A DNA stretch of 64,000 bases from positions 1,736,001 to 1,800,000 of the forward strand of contig NZ_JAUTBF010000001.1 in assembly GCF_030818955.1 (NCBI RefSeq), written 5' to 3'. The position numbers were made by a program, and so were the translations under genes. The notes under the pieces were generated by a model. That model did no database searches. It was not told the DNA's origin and saw only the letters and a list, made by a program, of their open reading frames with translations. Source of the stretch: Microbacterium trichothecenolyticum (GTDB lineage Bacteria; Actinomycetota; Actinomycetes; Actinomycetales; Microbacteriaceae). Shown piece by piece: positions 1 through 8,839 of this stretch (position 1 is its first letter; each line of letters starts with the position of its first letter).

Positions 1-1
1 C

Positions 2-463
2 CAGGCCCGCGCGGCCGGTGACGTGATCGCTGCGCGCGCGCAGGGCGGCGAGGTCGACGATGCCCCGTGGGGGGCGCACGTCGCGACCGCCGATCACGAC
101 GCCGTGCCCCAGGTCACCTTCACCGACCCCGAGGTGGCATCCGTCGGGCTCACCGCGGCGAAGGCCGAGGAGCGCGGCCTGAAGGTGAAGGTGCTCGACT
201 ACGACCTCGCGAACGTCGCCGGATCCAGCGAGCAGTCCGACGCCTACGTCGGTCAGGCCCGCGCGATCGTCGACCTCGACCGCGGCGTGCTGGTCGGCGC
301 GACGTTCGTCGGTCCCGACATCGCCGAGCTCCTGCACTCCGCGACCATCGCGATCGTCGGCGAGGTGCCCGTGAAACGGCTCTGGCACGCGGTGCCGTCC
401 TACCCGACGGTCAGCGAGGTGTGGCTGCGCCTGCTCGAGACGCTCGGTCGCGACAGCGCCTGA
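2..463 (+). CDS. NAD(P)/FAD-dependent disulfide oxidoreductase, C-terminal part
   Basis: The reading frame is open from the left edge, so the FAD and NAD domains lie outside the window. What remains is the dimerisation domain of the pyridine nucleotide-disulfide oxidoreductase family: FTDPEVASVGLTAAKAEE, a central strand-rich part, then HAVPSYPTVSEVW near the end. The segment HAVPSYPT occupies the place of the HAHPTLSE motif of lipoamide dehydrogenase and mercuric reductase, whose His acts as the active-site base. Family members transfer electrons from NAD(P)H through FAD. The substrate cannot be decided from this fragment because the redox-active Cys pair is not visible. Confidence 0.85.
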   Translation, partial: QARAAGDVIAARAQGGEVDDAPWGAHVATADHDAVPQVTFTDPEVASVGLTAAKAEERGLKVKVLDYDLANVAGSSEQSDAYVGQARAIVDLDRGVLVGATFVGPDIAELLHSATIAIVGEVPVKRLWHAVPSYPTVSEVWLRLLETLGRDSA

Positions 464-696
464 CCCCGGGCGGCTCGGCCGCAGAAGAAGACACGCCTCC
501 CGCGGAGCCGACGCTCGCCCTGCCCGTTGGCATCCCGGAGCACGCCGTGCTCGGCGGTCGCGAAGTGTTCGTGCACTATCCCGTGGGCATCGGCGGCTCG
601 AAGCTGCAGGCCGGATGGTTCGAGAAGCGCCTGGGCGTCGTCGGGACCGCACGCAACGCGAACACGGTCGCAAAGCTCGTCGCGATGACGGCGTGA
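463..696 (+). pseudogene. DUF1697 protein, C-terminal remnant
   Basis: Read in another frame directly behind the oxidoreductase, this stretch encodes REVFVHYPVGIGGSKL, then FEKRLGVVGTARNANTV and a short end. That matches the C-terminal third of DUF1697 proteins (REVFVHYPDGIGRSKL...TARNWRTV). There is no start codon or N-terminal two thirds, so it is a truncated remnant. It runs into a four-copy tandem repeat, which suggests a deletion junction here. The function of DUF1697 is unknown. Confidence 0.6.
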
Positions 697-738
697 GTGG
701 CGGCGTGAGTGGCGGCGTGAGTGGCGGCGTGAGTGGCG
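691..738. repeat. Tandem repeat, 12-bp unit x4
   Basis: Four exact copies of gcgtgagtggcg lie head to tail at the 3' end of the DUF1697 remnant. This is likely slippage in non-coding DNA. Confidence 0.9.
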
Positions 739-804
739 CATAAACGCGATCCGCGCGCATAAACGCGCTCTCCCCGCGTTTATGCGCGCAGAAAGCGTTT
801 ATGC
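738..804. repeat. Nested inverted-repeat element
   Basis: The motif gcataaacgc occurs at 738 and 757 in one orientation and as gcgtttatgc at about 775 and 795 in the other. The arms nest as two concentric hairpins, and the inner one is almost perfect (cgcgcataaacgcg against cgcgtttatgcgcg). It is intergenic and resembles REP-type palindromic elements. No coding function is visible. Confidence 0.75.
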
Positions 805-817
805 GTGGAGCGACGGG

Positions 818-849
818 ACGACACGACGACACGACGACACGACGACACG
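818..849. repeat. Tandem repeat, 8-bp unit x4
   Basis: Four copies of acgacacg between the nested palindrome and the end of purH. With no spacers and so short a unit it is a simple microsatellite and not a CRISPR. Confidence 0.85.
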
Positions 850-935
850 AGCGCACCGGGCCCCTCACCGACACCGAGCCCCGCCAGCGCACCGGGCCCA
901 CCCCGGCGCCCAAGCACGACCCACGGCCCCACGCC

Positions 936-2546
936 TCAGTGGAAGAAGTGGCGCTCCCCGGTGAAGAACATCGTCACACCCGCGGCGCGCGCGGCGTCGA
1001 TGACCTCGGCGTCCCGCACCGACCCGCCGGGCTGGATGATCGCCGTGATCCCGGCGTCGATGAGCACCTGCGGTCCGTCGGCGAAGGGGAAGAAGGCGTC
1101 GGAGGCCGCGATCGAACCGGCCGCGCGATCCCCCGCCCGCTCCACGGCGAGGCGGCACGAGTCGACGCGGTTGACCTGCCCCATGCCGATGCCGACCGTC
1201 GCGGAGCCCTTGGCGAGCACGATGGCGTTCGACTTGACGGCGCGGCAGGCCTTCCACGCGAAGATGAGGTTCGTCATGTCCTCGTCGGCGGGGCGCTCGC
1301 CCGAGACGAGCTCCCAGTCCTTCGCGACCGACTCGATGTCGGCGGGGAACCGGTCGGCATCCTGCAGCAGCAGGCCGCCCGACACGAGACGGACGTCCAT
1401 CGACTCCTGGCGCCAGTCGTCCGGCAGCTGCAGGACGCGGAGGTTCTTCTTGAGCTTGAACACCTCGAGCGCCTCGGGCTCGAAGTCGGGCGCGATGATG
1501 ACCTCGGTGAAGATGTCGCGGAGGTTCTCGGCCATCTTCAGCGTCACGGTGCGGTTCGCCGCGATCACGCCGCCGAAGGCGGACACGGGGTCGCACTCGT
1601 GCGCGCGCAGATGCGCCGAGGCGATCGGGTCGAGCGCGTTGGGTGCGGCCACGGCGATGCCGCACGGGTTGGCGTGCTTGATGATCGCCACCGCGGGCTT
1701 GACCATGTCGAACGCCGCGCGAAGGGCCGCATCGGCGTCGACGTAGTTGTTGTACGACATCTCCTTGCCCTGCAGCTGCGTGGCCTGGGCGATGCCGTGT
1801 CCGCCGACGCGCGTGTAGATCGCGGCGCGCTGGTGCGCGTTCTCGCCGTAGCGCAGCGTCGACAGGCGCTCGGCCTGGATGGTCAGGTGCGCCGGCAGGT
1901 CGATGTCGTCGCCGAGCGTGCCCTCGGCGAACCACGTCGACACCGCGGTGTCGTAGGCGGCGGTGTGCGAGAACGCGCGGGCGGCGAGCTCGCGCCGCTG
2001 CACCAGCGAGGTGCCGCCGTCGGTGCGGAGGGCCTCGATGATCGCCGGGTACGACTCGGGCGAGACGACGATGGCGACGTTGGCATGGTTCTTCGCCGAC
2101 GCGCGCACCATGGCGGGGCCGCCGATGTCGATCTGCTCCACGACGTCGTCGCCCTCGGCACCGGATGCCACGGTCTCCACGAACGGGTACAGGTTCACCA
2201 CGACGAGCTCGAAGGGCCGGATGCCGAGCTCTTCGAGCTGCGCTTCGTGCGAAGCGAGCCGCAGGTCGGCGAGGAGCCCGGCGTGCACGTTCGGGTGCAG
2301 CGTCTTGACGCGTCCGTCGAGCGACTCGGGGAAGCCGGTGACGGCCGAGACGTCGGTGACGTCGTAGCCGGCGTCGCGCAGCAGCGTGGCCGAGCCTCCG
2401 GTCGAGACGATCTCGACGCCGGCGGCGGCGAGCGCCTCACCGAGTTCGAGCAGACCGGTCTTGTCGCTCACCGACACCAGCGCGCGGCGGATCGGGACGA
2501 CGTCGCGGGGACGGTAGTCGGCGGGGTCGTGGCGGGGTCCGGCCAT
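936..2546 (-). CDS. purH: Bifunctional AICAR transformylase/IMP cyclohydrolase PurH
   Basis: Cytosolic enzyme for the last two steps of de novo purine synthesis: formylation of AICAR with 10-formyl-THF, then ring closure to IMP. About 536 residues, the usual family length. The N-terminal MGS-like cyclohydrolase domain carries VSVSDKTG (about residue 25) and [11 protein letters not shown]. The transformylase domain carries the catalytic [10 protein letters not shown] and the protein ends TGERHFFH, as family members do. The frame is open 17 codons further upstream, but ATG at 2546 has AGGAG nine bases before it and gives the normal N-terminus. It lies 61 bp behind purN on the same strand, so a purN-purH operon is expected. 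Confidence 0.97.
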   Translation of the reverse strand: MAGPRHDPADYRPRDVVPIRRALVSVSDKTGLLELGEALAAAGVEIVSTGGSATLLRDAGYDVTDVSAVTGFPESLDGRVKTLHPNVHAGLLADLRLASHEAQLEELGIRPFELVVVNLYPFVETVASGAEGDDVVEQIDIGGPAMVRASAKNHANVAIVVSPESYPAIIEALRTDGGTSLVQRRELAARAFSHTAAYDTAVSTWFAEGTLGDDIDLPAHLTIQAERLSTLRYGENAHQRAAIYTRVGGHGIAQATQLQGKEMSYNNYVDADAALRAAFDMVKPAVAIIKHANPCGIAVAAPNALDPIASAHLRAHECDPVSAFGGVIAANRTVTLKMAENLRDIFTEVIIAPDFEPEALEVFKLKKNLRVLQLPDDWRQESMDVRLVSGGLLLQDADRFPADIESVAKDWELVSGERPADEDMTNLIFAWKACRAVKSNAIVLAKGSATVGIGMGQVNRVDSCRLAVERAGDRAAGSIAASDAFFPFADGPQVLIDAGITAIIQPGGSVRDAEVIDAARAAGVTMFFTGERHFFH

Positions 2547-2607
2547 GGCGTTCGGCTCCTGTGTCTCGAGTCGGGGTCGTGGGCGGCGGGCGGGCACCCG
2601 CCGTGGG

Positions 2608-3207
2608 TCAAACGGTTCGGGATGCCGCCGCGGCGAGGTCGAGCTCGCCCTCGGCGATGCGGCGCACGACGTCGATCAGCAGGCGTCGTTCGACGGGCTT
2701 GATGCGCTCGTGCAGCGAGTCCTCATCGTCGCCGGGGAGCACGGGGATGCGCTCCTGCGCGAGGATCGGCCCCGTGTCGACGCCGGAGTCGACGACGATG
2801 ACGCTCGCTCCGGTCTGTTCGACGCCGGCCGCAAGCGCGTCGCGCACGCCGTGCGCGCCCGGGAACTCGGGCAGGTATGCGGGGTGGGTGTTGATGATGC
2901 GCGGCTCCCACTCGGCGACGAGGTCGGCCGGCAGCAGGCGCATCATGCCGCTCAGCACGACGAGGTCGGGGTTCCAGACGGCGAGTTGCGCACCGAGTTC
3001 TGCGCCCCACTCCTCTCGCGACGCGAAAGCCGCGAACGGGACGAGGAAGGTCGGGATGCCGAAGTGCTCGGCGTGGGCGAAGCCGTCGGCCTCGCGGTCG
3101 GCGCCGACCGCCACCACGCGCGCCGGAAAGTCGGGGGCGGCAGCCGCCTCGAGCAGGGCGCGGAGGTTGGAGCCGGTGCCGGAGATGAGAACGGCGACCG
3201 TGAGCAC
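2608..3207 (-). CDS. purN: Phosphoribosylglycinamide formyltransferase PurN
   Basis: Formate-transfer step of purine synthesis: GAR plus 10-formyl-THF gives FGAR. 199 residues, the standard length. Visible landmarks are the N-terminal [11 protein letters not shown] phosphate-binding loop, the [16 protein letters not shown] active-site segment containing the catalytic Asn-His pair, and GVDTGPI carrying the catalytic Asp. It precedes purH in the direction of transcription, with the DUF6350 gene further upstream, an arrangement common in actinobacteria. Co-transcription with purH is inferred from the short gap. Confidence 0.97.
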   Translation of the reverse strand: MLTVAVLISGTGSNLRALLEAAAAPDFPARVVAVGADREADGFAHAEHFGIPTFLVPFAAFASREEWGAELGAQLAVWNPDLVVLSGMMRLLPADLVAEWEPRIINTHPAYLPEFPGAHGVRDALAAGVEQTGASVIVVDSGVDTGPILAQERIPVLPGDDEDSLHERIKPVERRLLIDVVRRIAEGELDLAAAASRTV

Positions 3208-3253
3208 GCGCTCAGTCTACGCAGGTGCGTCGGTGCCCGCCCGCGCCGACCGC

Positions 3254-4742
3254 TCAGCGACGACTCGCGGATCCATCGTCGTCGGGCGTCGCCCAGGCGG
3301 CGCGGATGCGGGCGCGCACCTCGTCGTCGTCGAGGTCGCCGGCGGCCGGGGGCGTCGCGGCACCCGGGGGCGCGTAGGCGCTCGGCCACACGTCGGAGGA
3401 GATGCCGGTCCCCGGTGACGGCATCGTGGGCGCGGGGCCGGTGTCGTGCTCATCGCGGTCGAAGGGCGCCCCGCGCGCGCGATGAGAGCGAGAAGGCCTC
3501 GGGCTCTTCGCGGTCGTCGACAGCGGCGGTCGCCGTCGCGTCCCCGCCGAAGCGCGGACTCAGCAGCAGGATCGCCAGCCCCAGCAGCACCTCGAGGCCC
3601 AGGGCGAGGGCCAGGGGCCCGGGCTGCGGACCGGTCTCGGCGAGACGCCCCGGCCCGATCGACCCCGACGACACGACGGCGGCGAGCGCTCCCACGCCGC
3701 CGGTGAGCGCGGCCACGACGACCGCGAGGGTCAGACGCGGCGCCACGGGCTCGGGGTCGGAGGTCACCGGCATCCGGGATCGCAGGATCCAGCCCGTGAG
3801 TGCACCGATCGCGATGGGCAGCAGCACGAGCAGCAGGAGCCACGACGACGTCGTATCGGGAACGGCCCCGAGCGCCGGGATGCCGGGGAGCGCACCGACC
3901 TGGGTCGCGGCGGGGGTGACCGCGGTATCGGTACCGAGGGCGAAGCCGGGGCCCGCGATGAACGCGACGGCCCACAGTACGAGCGTGGGCAGGTAGACGA
4001 GCTGGCCGAGCGCGATGACGGTCGCACCGATGGGATCGGCATTGGTGGCCTGGTAGATCCCGATGACCTGGGTCGAGCGCACGACGAGCCCCGCGGCGAG
4101 CACGACGCCGCCCGCACCCACGAGCCCGAGCGTCGTGAGGGCGATCCCGCGCACCGCGAGAAGGGGAATCCCGGCCCACGCGTCGGGCAGGCGCTCGATG
4201 CGCGCGCGCAGGGCATCGACCGGACCGTCGTCGCCGACGCGCCACGCCCCGATGAGCGCGCCGAGGAACGCGGGGACGAAGAACAGCAGAGAGGGCAGCA
4301 GGATCGCCAGCCACGTCTCGGATGCCACCAGGGCGGCGTTGCCGGTGAGGGCGACGAACGTCGCGATGCCGGCGAAGACCACCGAGCCCGCGAGCCATCC
4401 GGTGAGGCCCGCGCCCGCTTCGCCCGCGCGCACGCCCGAGCGGGCCGCGAACAGCGCGGTGGAGGCTGCGAAGGCCAGCGGCGCCAGCGAGAGGGTGAAG
4501 GTCGCGAAAGCGGGGTCGATGCCCGTGGCGGCGAGGTACGTGTCGGGCAGGGTCACCGCGATCGGCACGAGGTGACCGAGGTGCCAGACCGCCGCCGTGG
4601 TGGGCCACAGCGCTCCCCAGTCGGGGCTTGCGACCCCGACGACCCACAGCAGCGTCAGGGGCGCGAGAATGACGGCGATGCCGCCCGCGGCGGCCAGGAC
4701 GGCGTCGAGGGCGGCCAGGAGGGCGACGAGAAGGCGATGCAT
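3254..4742 (-). CDS. DUF6350 polytopic membrane protein (frameshifted near its end)
   Basis: About 430 residues with eight or more hydrophobic segments, starting MHRLLVALLAALDAVLAA. The family (DUF6350, sometimes called PerM-like cell division protein) usually sits beside purN in actinobacteria; its biochemical role is not established. The main frame stops at 3450 after SSRARGALRPR. The adjacent frame continues with good coding character (DRDEHDTGPAPTMPS ... DLDDDEVRARIRAAWA) to a TGA at 3254-3256. Adding one CG pair to the (CG)n tract near 3468-3480 joins the two frames as SSRARGAPFDRDE. I read this as one gene interrupted by a dinucleotide indel, either a sequencing error or real phase variation. 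Start chosen at 4742 because residues upstream look non-coding. Confidence 0.75.
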
Positions 4743-4815
4743 GGGCGAGTCAGACCCTACCCGCGTCGACCTGGTTGACCCTTCAGGCACGGCGGCGGCG
4801 TCGCAGTCCGCCGAC

Positions 4816-6375
4816 TCAGCGCGCGCTGCGCCACGCCCCCTTGGACGGCATCGTCCCCCCGAACAGCTCGGTCACGGTCACGAGCGTGAAGCCGCGGTCT
4901 CGCAGGCCCGAGATGATCGCCGGGGTGGCCCGCGCGGTGTTCTCGTGGATGTCGTGCAGCAGCACGATCGACCCGGGCCGCGGCTGCTCGACGGCCCGCC
5001 CGATGAGCACGGCTTGGTCGGGCTGCCGCCAGTCGTTCGTGTCGACGTCCCACAGGACGGCCGGAAGACCGGCGGCGGTCAGCACCGCCGCGTCGTACTC
5101 GCCGTACGGCGGGCGGAAGCTGGTCGGGGTGACCCCCGTGGCCTCGCGAAGGGCGTTCTGCGTGTCGCGGATCTGGCGGCCGACGGCGGCGGCGTCGAGG
5201 GTGGGCAGCTGGGGATGGCTCCAGGTGTGGTTGCCGACCTCGTGCCCGTCGGCCACCGCGCGTCGCACGGTGTCGGCCCCGCCGGCCACGTTGCGGCCGA
5301 TCGCGTAGAACGTGGCGGCCGAGCGCTGCGCCTCGAGGGCGTCCATGATGCCCGGCGTGAACGGCCCGGGGCCGTCGTCGAAGGTGAGCGCCACGCACGG
5401 CACCAGGCGGCAGTCGGTCGAGCCCGTGCGCGAGGGCGATGACGGCGGCGGGGCGAACGGCGTCCCCGCCGCGAGAGCCGCCGACACAGCGACGCCCAAC
5501 GGCGACGCGAGAACACCCACCCGGGCCGGGGGCACGGCGAGGAAACGATCGGTCGCGGTGGGCGGCGCGCCCAGATCGGTGAGCGCCGGAGCCGTGAATC
5601 CCGCCGGCAGGGTGACGACGAACGAGCCGTCGGGCGCCGGCAGCGTCGAGTCGAGCACGGTCGCGAACGCCTCGGCCGTGCTGTCGTCGGGCGGCGCCAC
5701 GGGGGCGAGGCTCAACGCTCCCGCCTCGCGCCGCAGCAGGTCGACGCTCTCGGCCCACAGGGCGCTCGCGGCATCCGCGTTCCACAGCCCTCGCGCGCCG
5801 GCGACCTCGCCGGTGGTGACGTCGGCGAACAGCACCTCGGAGTGGTCGGCGGTGGGGACTCCACCCGGCGCCTCGATCGTGCGGACGCGTTGCCCGATGA
5901 CCGAGCCGGCCGCTACGACGATGTCGCACAGCACGGCGGTCCCGGAGCCGCCGATGGGCCCGAGTGCGGGGTCGGCGATCGCCTCCGCGGCCGGACGCAG
6001 GGTCGAGCCCTGCACGCAGCCGCGGTCGTTCAATCCGGCCTCGCGCCCGAACACCTCCGGCGCGTAAGCGCGATTCACGGCGGCGCTGCGGGCCGCGATG
6101 GCCGCGCGCACGGGCTGGAGCACGGCCGCGCCGATCGCCTCGGCGCCGGGCACGACCATCACCCGCGCCTGCAGGCCGAGCAGGTCGCTGCGCACGCGCT
6201 CCCCCGCCAGTCCCGGCGTCTGCCCGGCGGCGATCGGCACCGGCGGCGCCTCGACGGTGCGGAGGTCGCCCGCGCCCCAGCCGCGCGGCATCCAGTCGGG
6301 GTCGCTCTCGGGCATGCACCCGGCCAGGGCGATCGTCACGGCCAGCGCGGCGGCGATCGCGAGTGTGCGCCTCAC
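4816..6375 (-). CDS. Polysaccharide deacetylase (NodB-type) lipoprotein
   Basis: 519 residues. The signal peptide ends in a lipobox LAGC (Cys20), so it is predicted to be a membrane-anchored extracytoplasmic lipoprotein. The N-terminal ~290 residues match no family I recognise. The C-terminal part is a carbohydrate esterase 4 domain with all five motifs: TFDDGP (general base Asp plus metal Asp), GNHTWSHP (metal-binding His pair), RPPYGEYD, the D..W segment VDTNDW, and VLLHDIH. Such enzymes N-deacetylate peptidoglycan or chitin-like glycans, which often confers lysozyme resistance; which substrate applies cannot be read from sequence. Its start overlaps the upstream gene stop by four bases (ATGA), so the two are translationally coupled. 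Confidence 0.93.
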   Translation of the reverse strand: MRRTLAIAAALAVTIALAGCMPESDPDWMPRGWGAGDLRTVEAPPVPIAAGQTPGLAGERVRSDLLGLQARVMVVPGAEAIGAAVLQPVRAAIAARSAAVNRAYAPEVFGREAGLNDRGCVQGSTLRPAAEAIADPALGPIGGSGTAVLCDIVVAAGSVIGQRVRTIEAPGGVPTADHSEVLFADVTTGEVAGARGLWNADAASALWAESVDLLRREAGALSLAPVAPPDDSTAEAFATVLDSTLPAPDGSFVVTLPAGFTAPALTDLGAPPTATDRFLAVPPARVGVLASPLGVAVSAALAAGTPFAPPPSSPSRTGSTDCRLVPCVALTFDDGPGPFTPGIMDALEAQRSAATFYAIGRNVAGGADTVRRAVADGHEVGNHTWSHPQLPTLDAAAVGRQIRDTQNALREATGVTPTSFRPPYGEYDAAVLTAAGLPAVLWDVDTNDWRQPDQAVLIGRAVEQPRPGSIVLLHDIHENTARATPAIISGLRDRGFTLVTVTELFGGTMPSKGAWRSAR

Positions 6376-6914
6376 GAGACCACCCGCACGGTGTCGAGCA
6401 GATGGGCGATCTCGACGCGGTACGTCGTGAGCGTGTCGGCGGGAGCCGCGGCGATCACACGCGCCGAGGCGGACGAATCCGTTCCGCCGACCGCCGCGAC
6501 CAACGTGTCGGCGGTCTCGGCGTGCACGAGGGGTGCACCGCTGGAGACGGACTCGCGCGCGAGGGGCCCGAGGCCCACGACGCCCGACGCGTCGACGGCG
6601 ACCGCCGGTGCCGACGCCACGATCTCGACGGTGATCGCGACACGCGTGTCGGGGGTGCGCACGACGATACGCGGAACGTCGTCGCCCTCTCGCTGCACGC
6701 TCCAGCCGGCGGGGACGTCAATGGATGCCGTGTGCCCGTCGCGGCGCACCTCTTCGGTGCGCGTGGTCTCGACCACGCTCGTCTGCAACTGCGGGAGGAT
6801 GATCGGTGCGAGCGCCCACGCGGCCGCCGCCAGCCCCGCCAGCAGCGCGATGACGATCACGACCGTGATCACGATGGCCGTGCGGCGACGCGCTGACACC
6901 CGCGTGACACCCAT
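6372..6914 (-). CDS. Membrane-anchored extracytoplasmic protein of unknown function
   Basis: 180 residues: a basic N-terminus, one hydrophobic segment (IVITVVIVIALLAGLAAAA) and a ~145-residue outer domain with alternating polar and hydrophobic strands. I do not recognise the family. It overlaps the deacetylase start by ATGA and is probably its operon partner. It may help position or regulate the deacetylase at the envelope, an inference from coupling only. Confidence 0.75.
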   Translation of the reverse strand: MGVTRVSARRRTAIVITVVIVIALLAGLAAAAWALAPIILPQLQTSVVETTRTEEVRRDGHTASIDVPAGWSVQREGDDVPRIVVRTPDTRVAITVEIVASAPAVAVDASGVVGLGPLARESVSSGAPLVHAETADTLVAAVGGTDSSASARVIAAAPADTLTTYRVEIAHLLDTVRVVS

Positions 6915-6989
6915 GCCGCCCCCCGGCGTTCGACGGGAGACGATCCCGATTGCAGTGAGCCTACCGGGACGGAATGCGCAACCGCTGTC

Positions 6990-7703
6990 TCACAACCGTA
7001 ACGCCGCGTTACCGGCCACCGCGCACGCGTTCGCGCGAGCCGATCGCCACCGCTCCCACACGACCTCGGCCACGCGCGGGTCGGCGCCGATGGGTGCCGA
7101 GGTCAGGTCGGCGTCAGCCTTCTCGATCACGCGCGAGAAGTGCCCGGGGGCGAGCACGTAGCTTGCCGCGACCGTCCGCCGGCCGGCGGAGCGCGCCGCG
7201 TGCACGGCATCCGGGATCCGCGGTTCGGAAGCCGCCGCGTAGGCCGTCACGACGGGACCGGCGATTCCCGCCTCGGTCATCAGCGCCGCCATGCGCTCGA
7301 CGTCGACCACCGCGCCGGCACGGGTGGAGCCGGCGGCGGCGAGCACGACGGTGTCGTCGGCGCCGGCCCCCGTGGCCCGCACGCGGTCGACGAGGATCTC
7401 GGCCAGCACGGGGTGCGGCCCCAGGGCGGGGGCGATGGGCAGGCCGCCCGCGGCCTCGACGAGGTCGACCTCGGTGTGGTAGCCGGTCGACAGCAGCAGC
7501 GGCACGATGACGATGTCATCCGTGCGCTCGCGGGCAGCGGCGACGACGTCGGTGACGTACGGTCCGTGCACGTCGACGTAGGCCTCGTGCACCTCGACGC
7601 CCTCGGGCGCCGTCGCGCGCAGCACGTCGAGCAGCGCGCGTACGACCACGCGCCCCTCTTCGAACCGTGTGCCGTGGGCGCAGGCGATCAGTACGGCGGT
7701 CAT
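6990..7703 (-). CDS. Sirohydrochlorin ferrochelatase (CbiX/SirB type)
   Basis: 237 residues with the N-terminal ACAHGTR motif (metal-ligand His) and the second conserved region PLLLSTGYHTEVD. The CbiX/SirB family inserts Fe2+ into sirohydrochlorin to make siroheme, or Co2+ in cobalamin synthesis. Placement immediately after hemD and the methyltransferase/dehydrogenase gene, and in the same operon as the siroheme-requiring nitrite reductase, argues for iron insertion. The start ATG overlaps the hemD stop (ATGA), giving tight coupling. Confidence 0.9.
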   Translation of the reverse strand: MTAVLIACAHGTRFEEGRVVVRALLDVLRATAPEGVEVHEAYVDVHGPYVTDVVAAARERTDDIVIVPLLLSTGYHTEVDLVEAAGGLPIAPALGPHPVLAEILVDRVRATGAGADDTVVLAAAGSTRAGAVVDVERMAALMTEAGIAGPVVTAYAAASEPRIPDAVHAARSAGRRTVAASYVLAPGHFSRVIEKADADLTSAPIGADPRVAEVVWERWRSARANACAVAGNAALRL

Positions 7704-8839
7704 GAGTCCTCCTCGTCGATCACGTCGAGCCGGTATCCACGCTTGTAGACCGTGCGGATGAGGTCGATGCCGCCCAGCGCCTCGCGGGTGCGGGCGACGG
7801 CGACCTCGACGGCGTGCCCGCTGGCCTCGGCCGTGGACAGCGCGGCGACGAGGGCGGCGCGCGAGACGACGTGTCCGGGTTCGCGCGCGAGAGCCCGCAG
7901 GATCTCGACGCCCGTGCGCGGCAGCGGGGTGAACTCCCCGTCGAGCACGATGCCCGACGACCGGATGCCGAGGCGCCCGGCCGTGGTGGGGATGAACGGC
8001 GCGTCCGCTCCCCCGTAGTGCGTGACGACGGCGCGAACGAGCGCGCCGAGGCGTCCGCGATCGGGCACGAGCGGATCGATCCCGGCGTCGCGCAGGGGGC
8101 CCGCGGTGATGGGACCGACGGCGGCGACGAGCACCCGGCCGTCACGGGCTCGGGATGCCACGCCCTCGATCGCGTCGGCCCGTTCGGCCGCGAGCAGCCA
8201 CTCGCGCGCCGCGGGTGCCGAGGTGAACAGCACGGCGTCGACCTCGCCGCGGGCGACCTGCTGCGTCGAGGCTGCCACCAGCGCGGCATCCGGTGGCGGG
8301 CCCCAGCGGTAGACGGTGAGGCTCGTGACGCGGGCGCCCGCCGCCTCGAAGGCCTCGTCGAGGCCGTCGGCACCCGAGCCGTGGTGCTGCACGGCGACGT
8401 GCAGCCCCTCGATGCCCTCGGCGACGAGGAAGTCGCGCAGCTCGGCCGAGGTCTCGCTCTCTGCGACCCAGTCGGCGTCGTAGCCCGCCTGCTGGATCGC
8501 GCCGCGGGCTTTGGGTCCGCGCGCGACGATGCGGGCTCGATGCATCACCGCGCTGAGGTCGTCGTGCAGCCCGGCCTCGTCGGCGGTCTCCATCCACCCC
8601 CGGAAGCCGACACCGGTCGTGGCGACGACGACGTCGGGCGGATCGACGACGAGCTGGCGCGTCTGGGCGATGAGTTCGTCGTCGTCGACGTGCGGGATGA
8701 TCGTCAGCGCCGGGGCGACACGGACTTTTGCGCCATGTCGCTCCAGAGCGGCGGTCAGTTCCCCGGAGCGGCGATCGACCGGCAGCAGCACGGTGCATCC
8801 GAGGAGCACGGTGCTGATCGTTCGCGGGGGTGAGGTCAC
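7700..8839 (-). CDS. hemD: Uroporphyrinogen-III synthase with C-terminal winged-helix domain
   Basis: 379 residues. Residues ~1-265 form the two-lobed HemD fold, with TVLLPVDRRSGELTAAL at the N-terminus, a central EGLHVAVQHHGSG and LFTSAPAAREWL. HemD cyclises hydroxymethylbilane to uroporphyrinogen III, the precursor of siroheme and heme. Residues ~280-379 resemble an OmpR-type DNA-binding winged helix (LPRTGVEILRALA ... VYKRGYRLDV). This fusion is frequent in actinobacterial HemD proteins, and whether it binds DNA is not known here. The start is a GTG at 8839 that overlaps the stop of the upstream gene as GTGA; the open frame upstream of this is only the shadow of that gene. Confidence 0.9.
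   Translation of the reverse strand: MTSPPRTISTVLLGCTVLLPVDRRSGELTAALERHGAKVRVAPALTIIPHVDDDELIAQTRQLVVDPPDVVVATTGVGFRGWMETADEAGLHDDLSAVMHRARIVARGPKARGAIQQAGYDADWVAESETSAELRDFLVAEGIEGLHVAVQHHGSGADGLDEAFEAAGARVTSLTVYRWGPPPDAALVAASTQQVARGEVDAVLFTSAPAAREWLLAAERADAIEGVASRARDGRVLVAAVGPITAGPLRDAGIDPLVPDRGRLGALVRAVVTHYGGADAPFIPTTAGRLGIRSSGIVLDGEFTPLPRTGVEILRALAREPGHVVSRAALVAALSTAEASGHAVEVAVARTREALGGIDLIRTVYKRGYRLDVIDEEDS

Noticed and set aside
818..849. Regular acgacacg repeats as a CRISPR array
   Set aside because: Unit is 8 bp with no spacers and no cas genes.
801..2702. Long plus-strand frame opposite purH
   Set aside because: Same antisense artefact; purH has all catalytic motifs.
3217..4647. 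Arg-rich frame as the DUF6350 product
   Set aside because: It is an out-of-phase shadow; the hydrophobic frame 3450-4742 plus a repaired tail is the real gene.
6999..7013. GTAAC/GTTAC palindrome as a GlnR site
   Set aside because: It lies inside the 3' end of the chelatase coding sequence, far from any start in the right direction.
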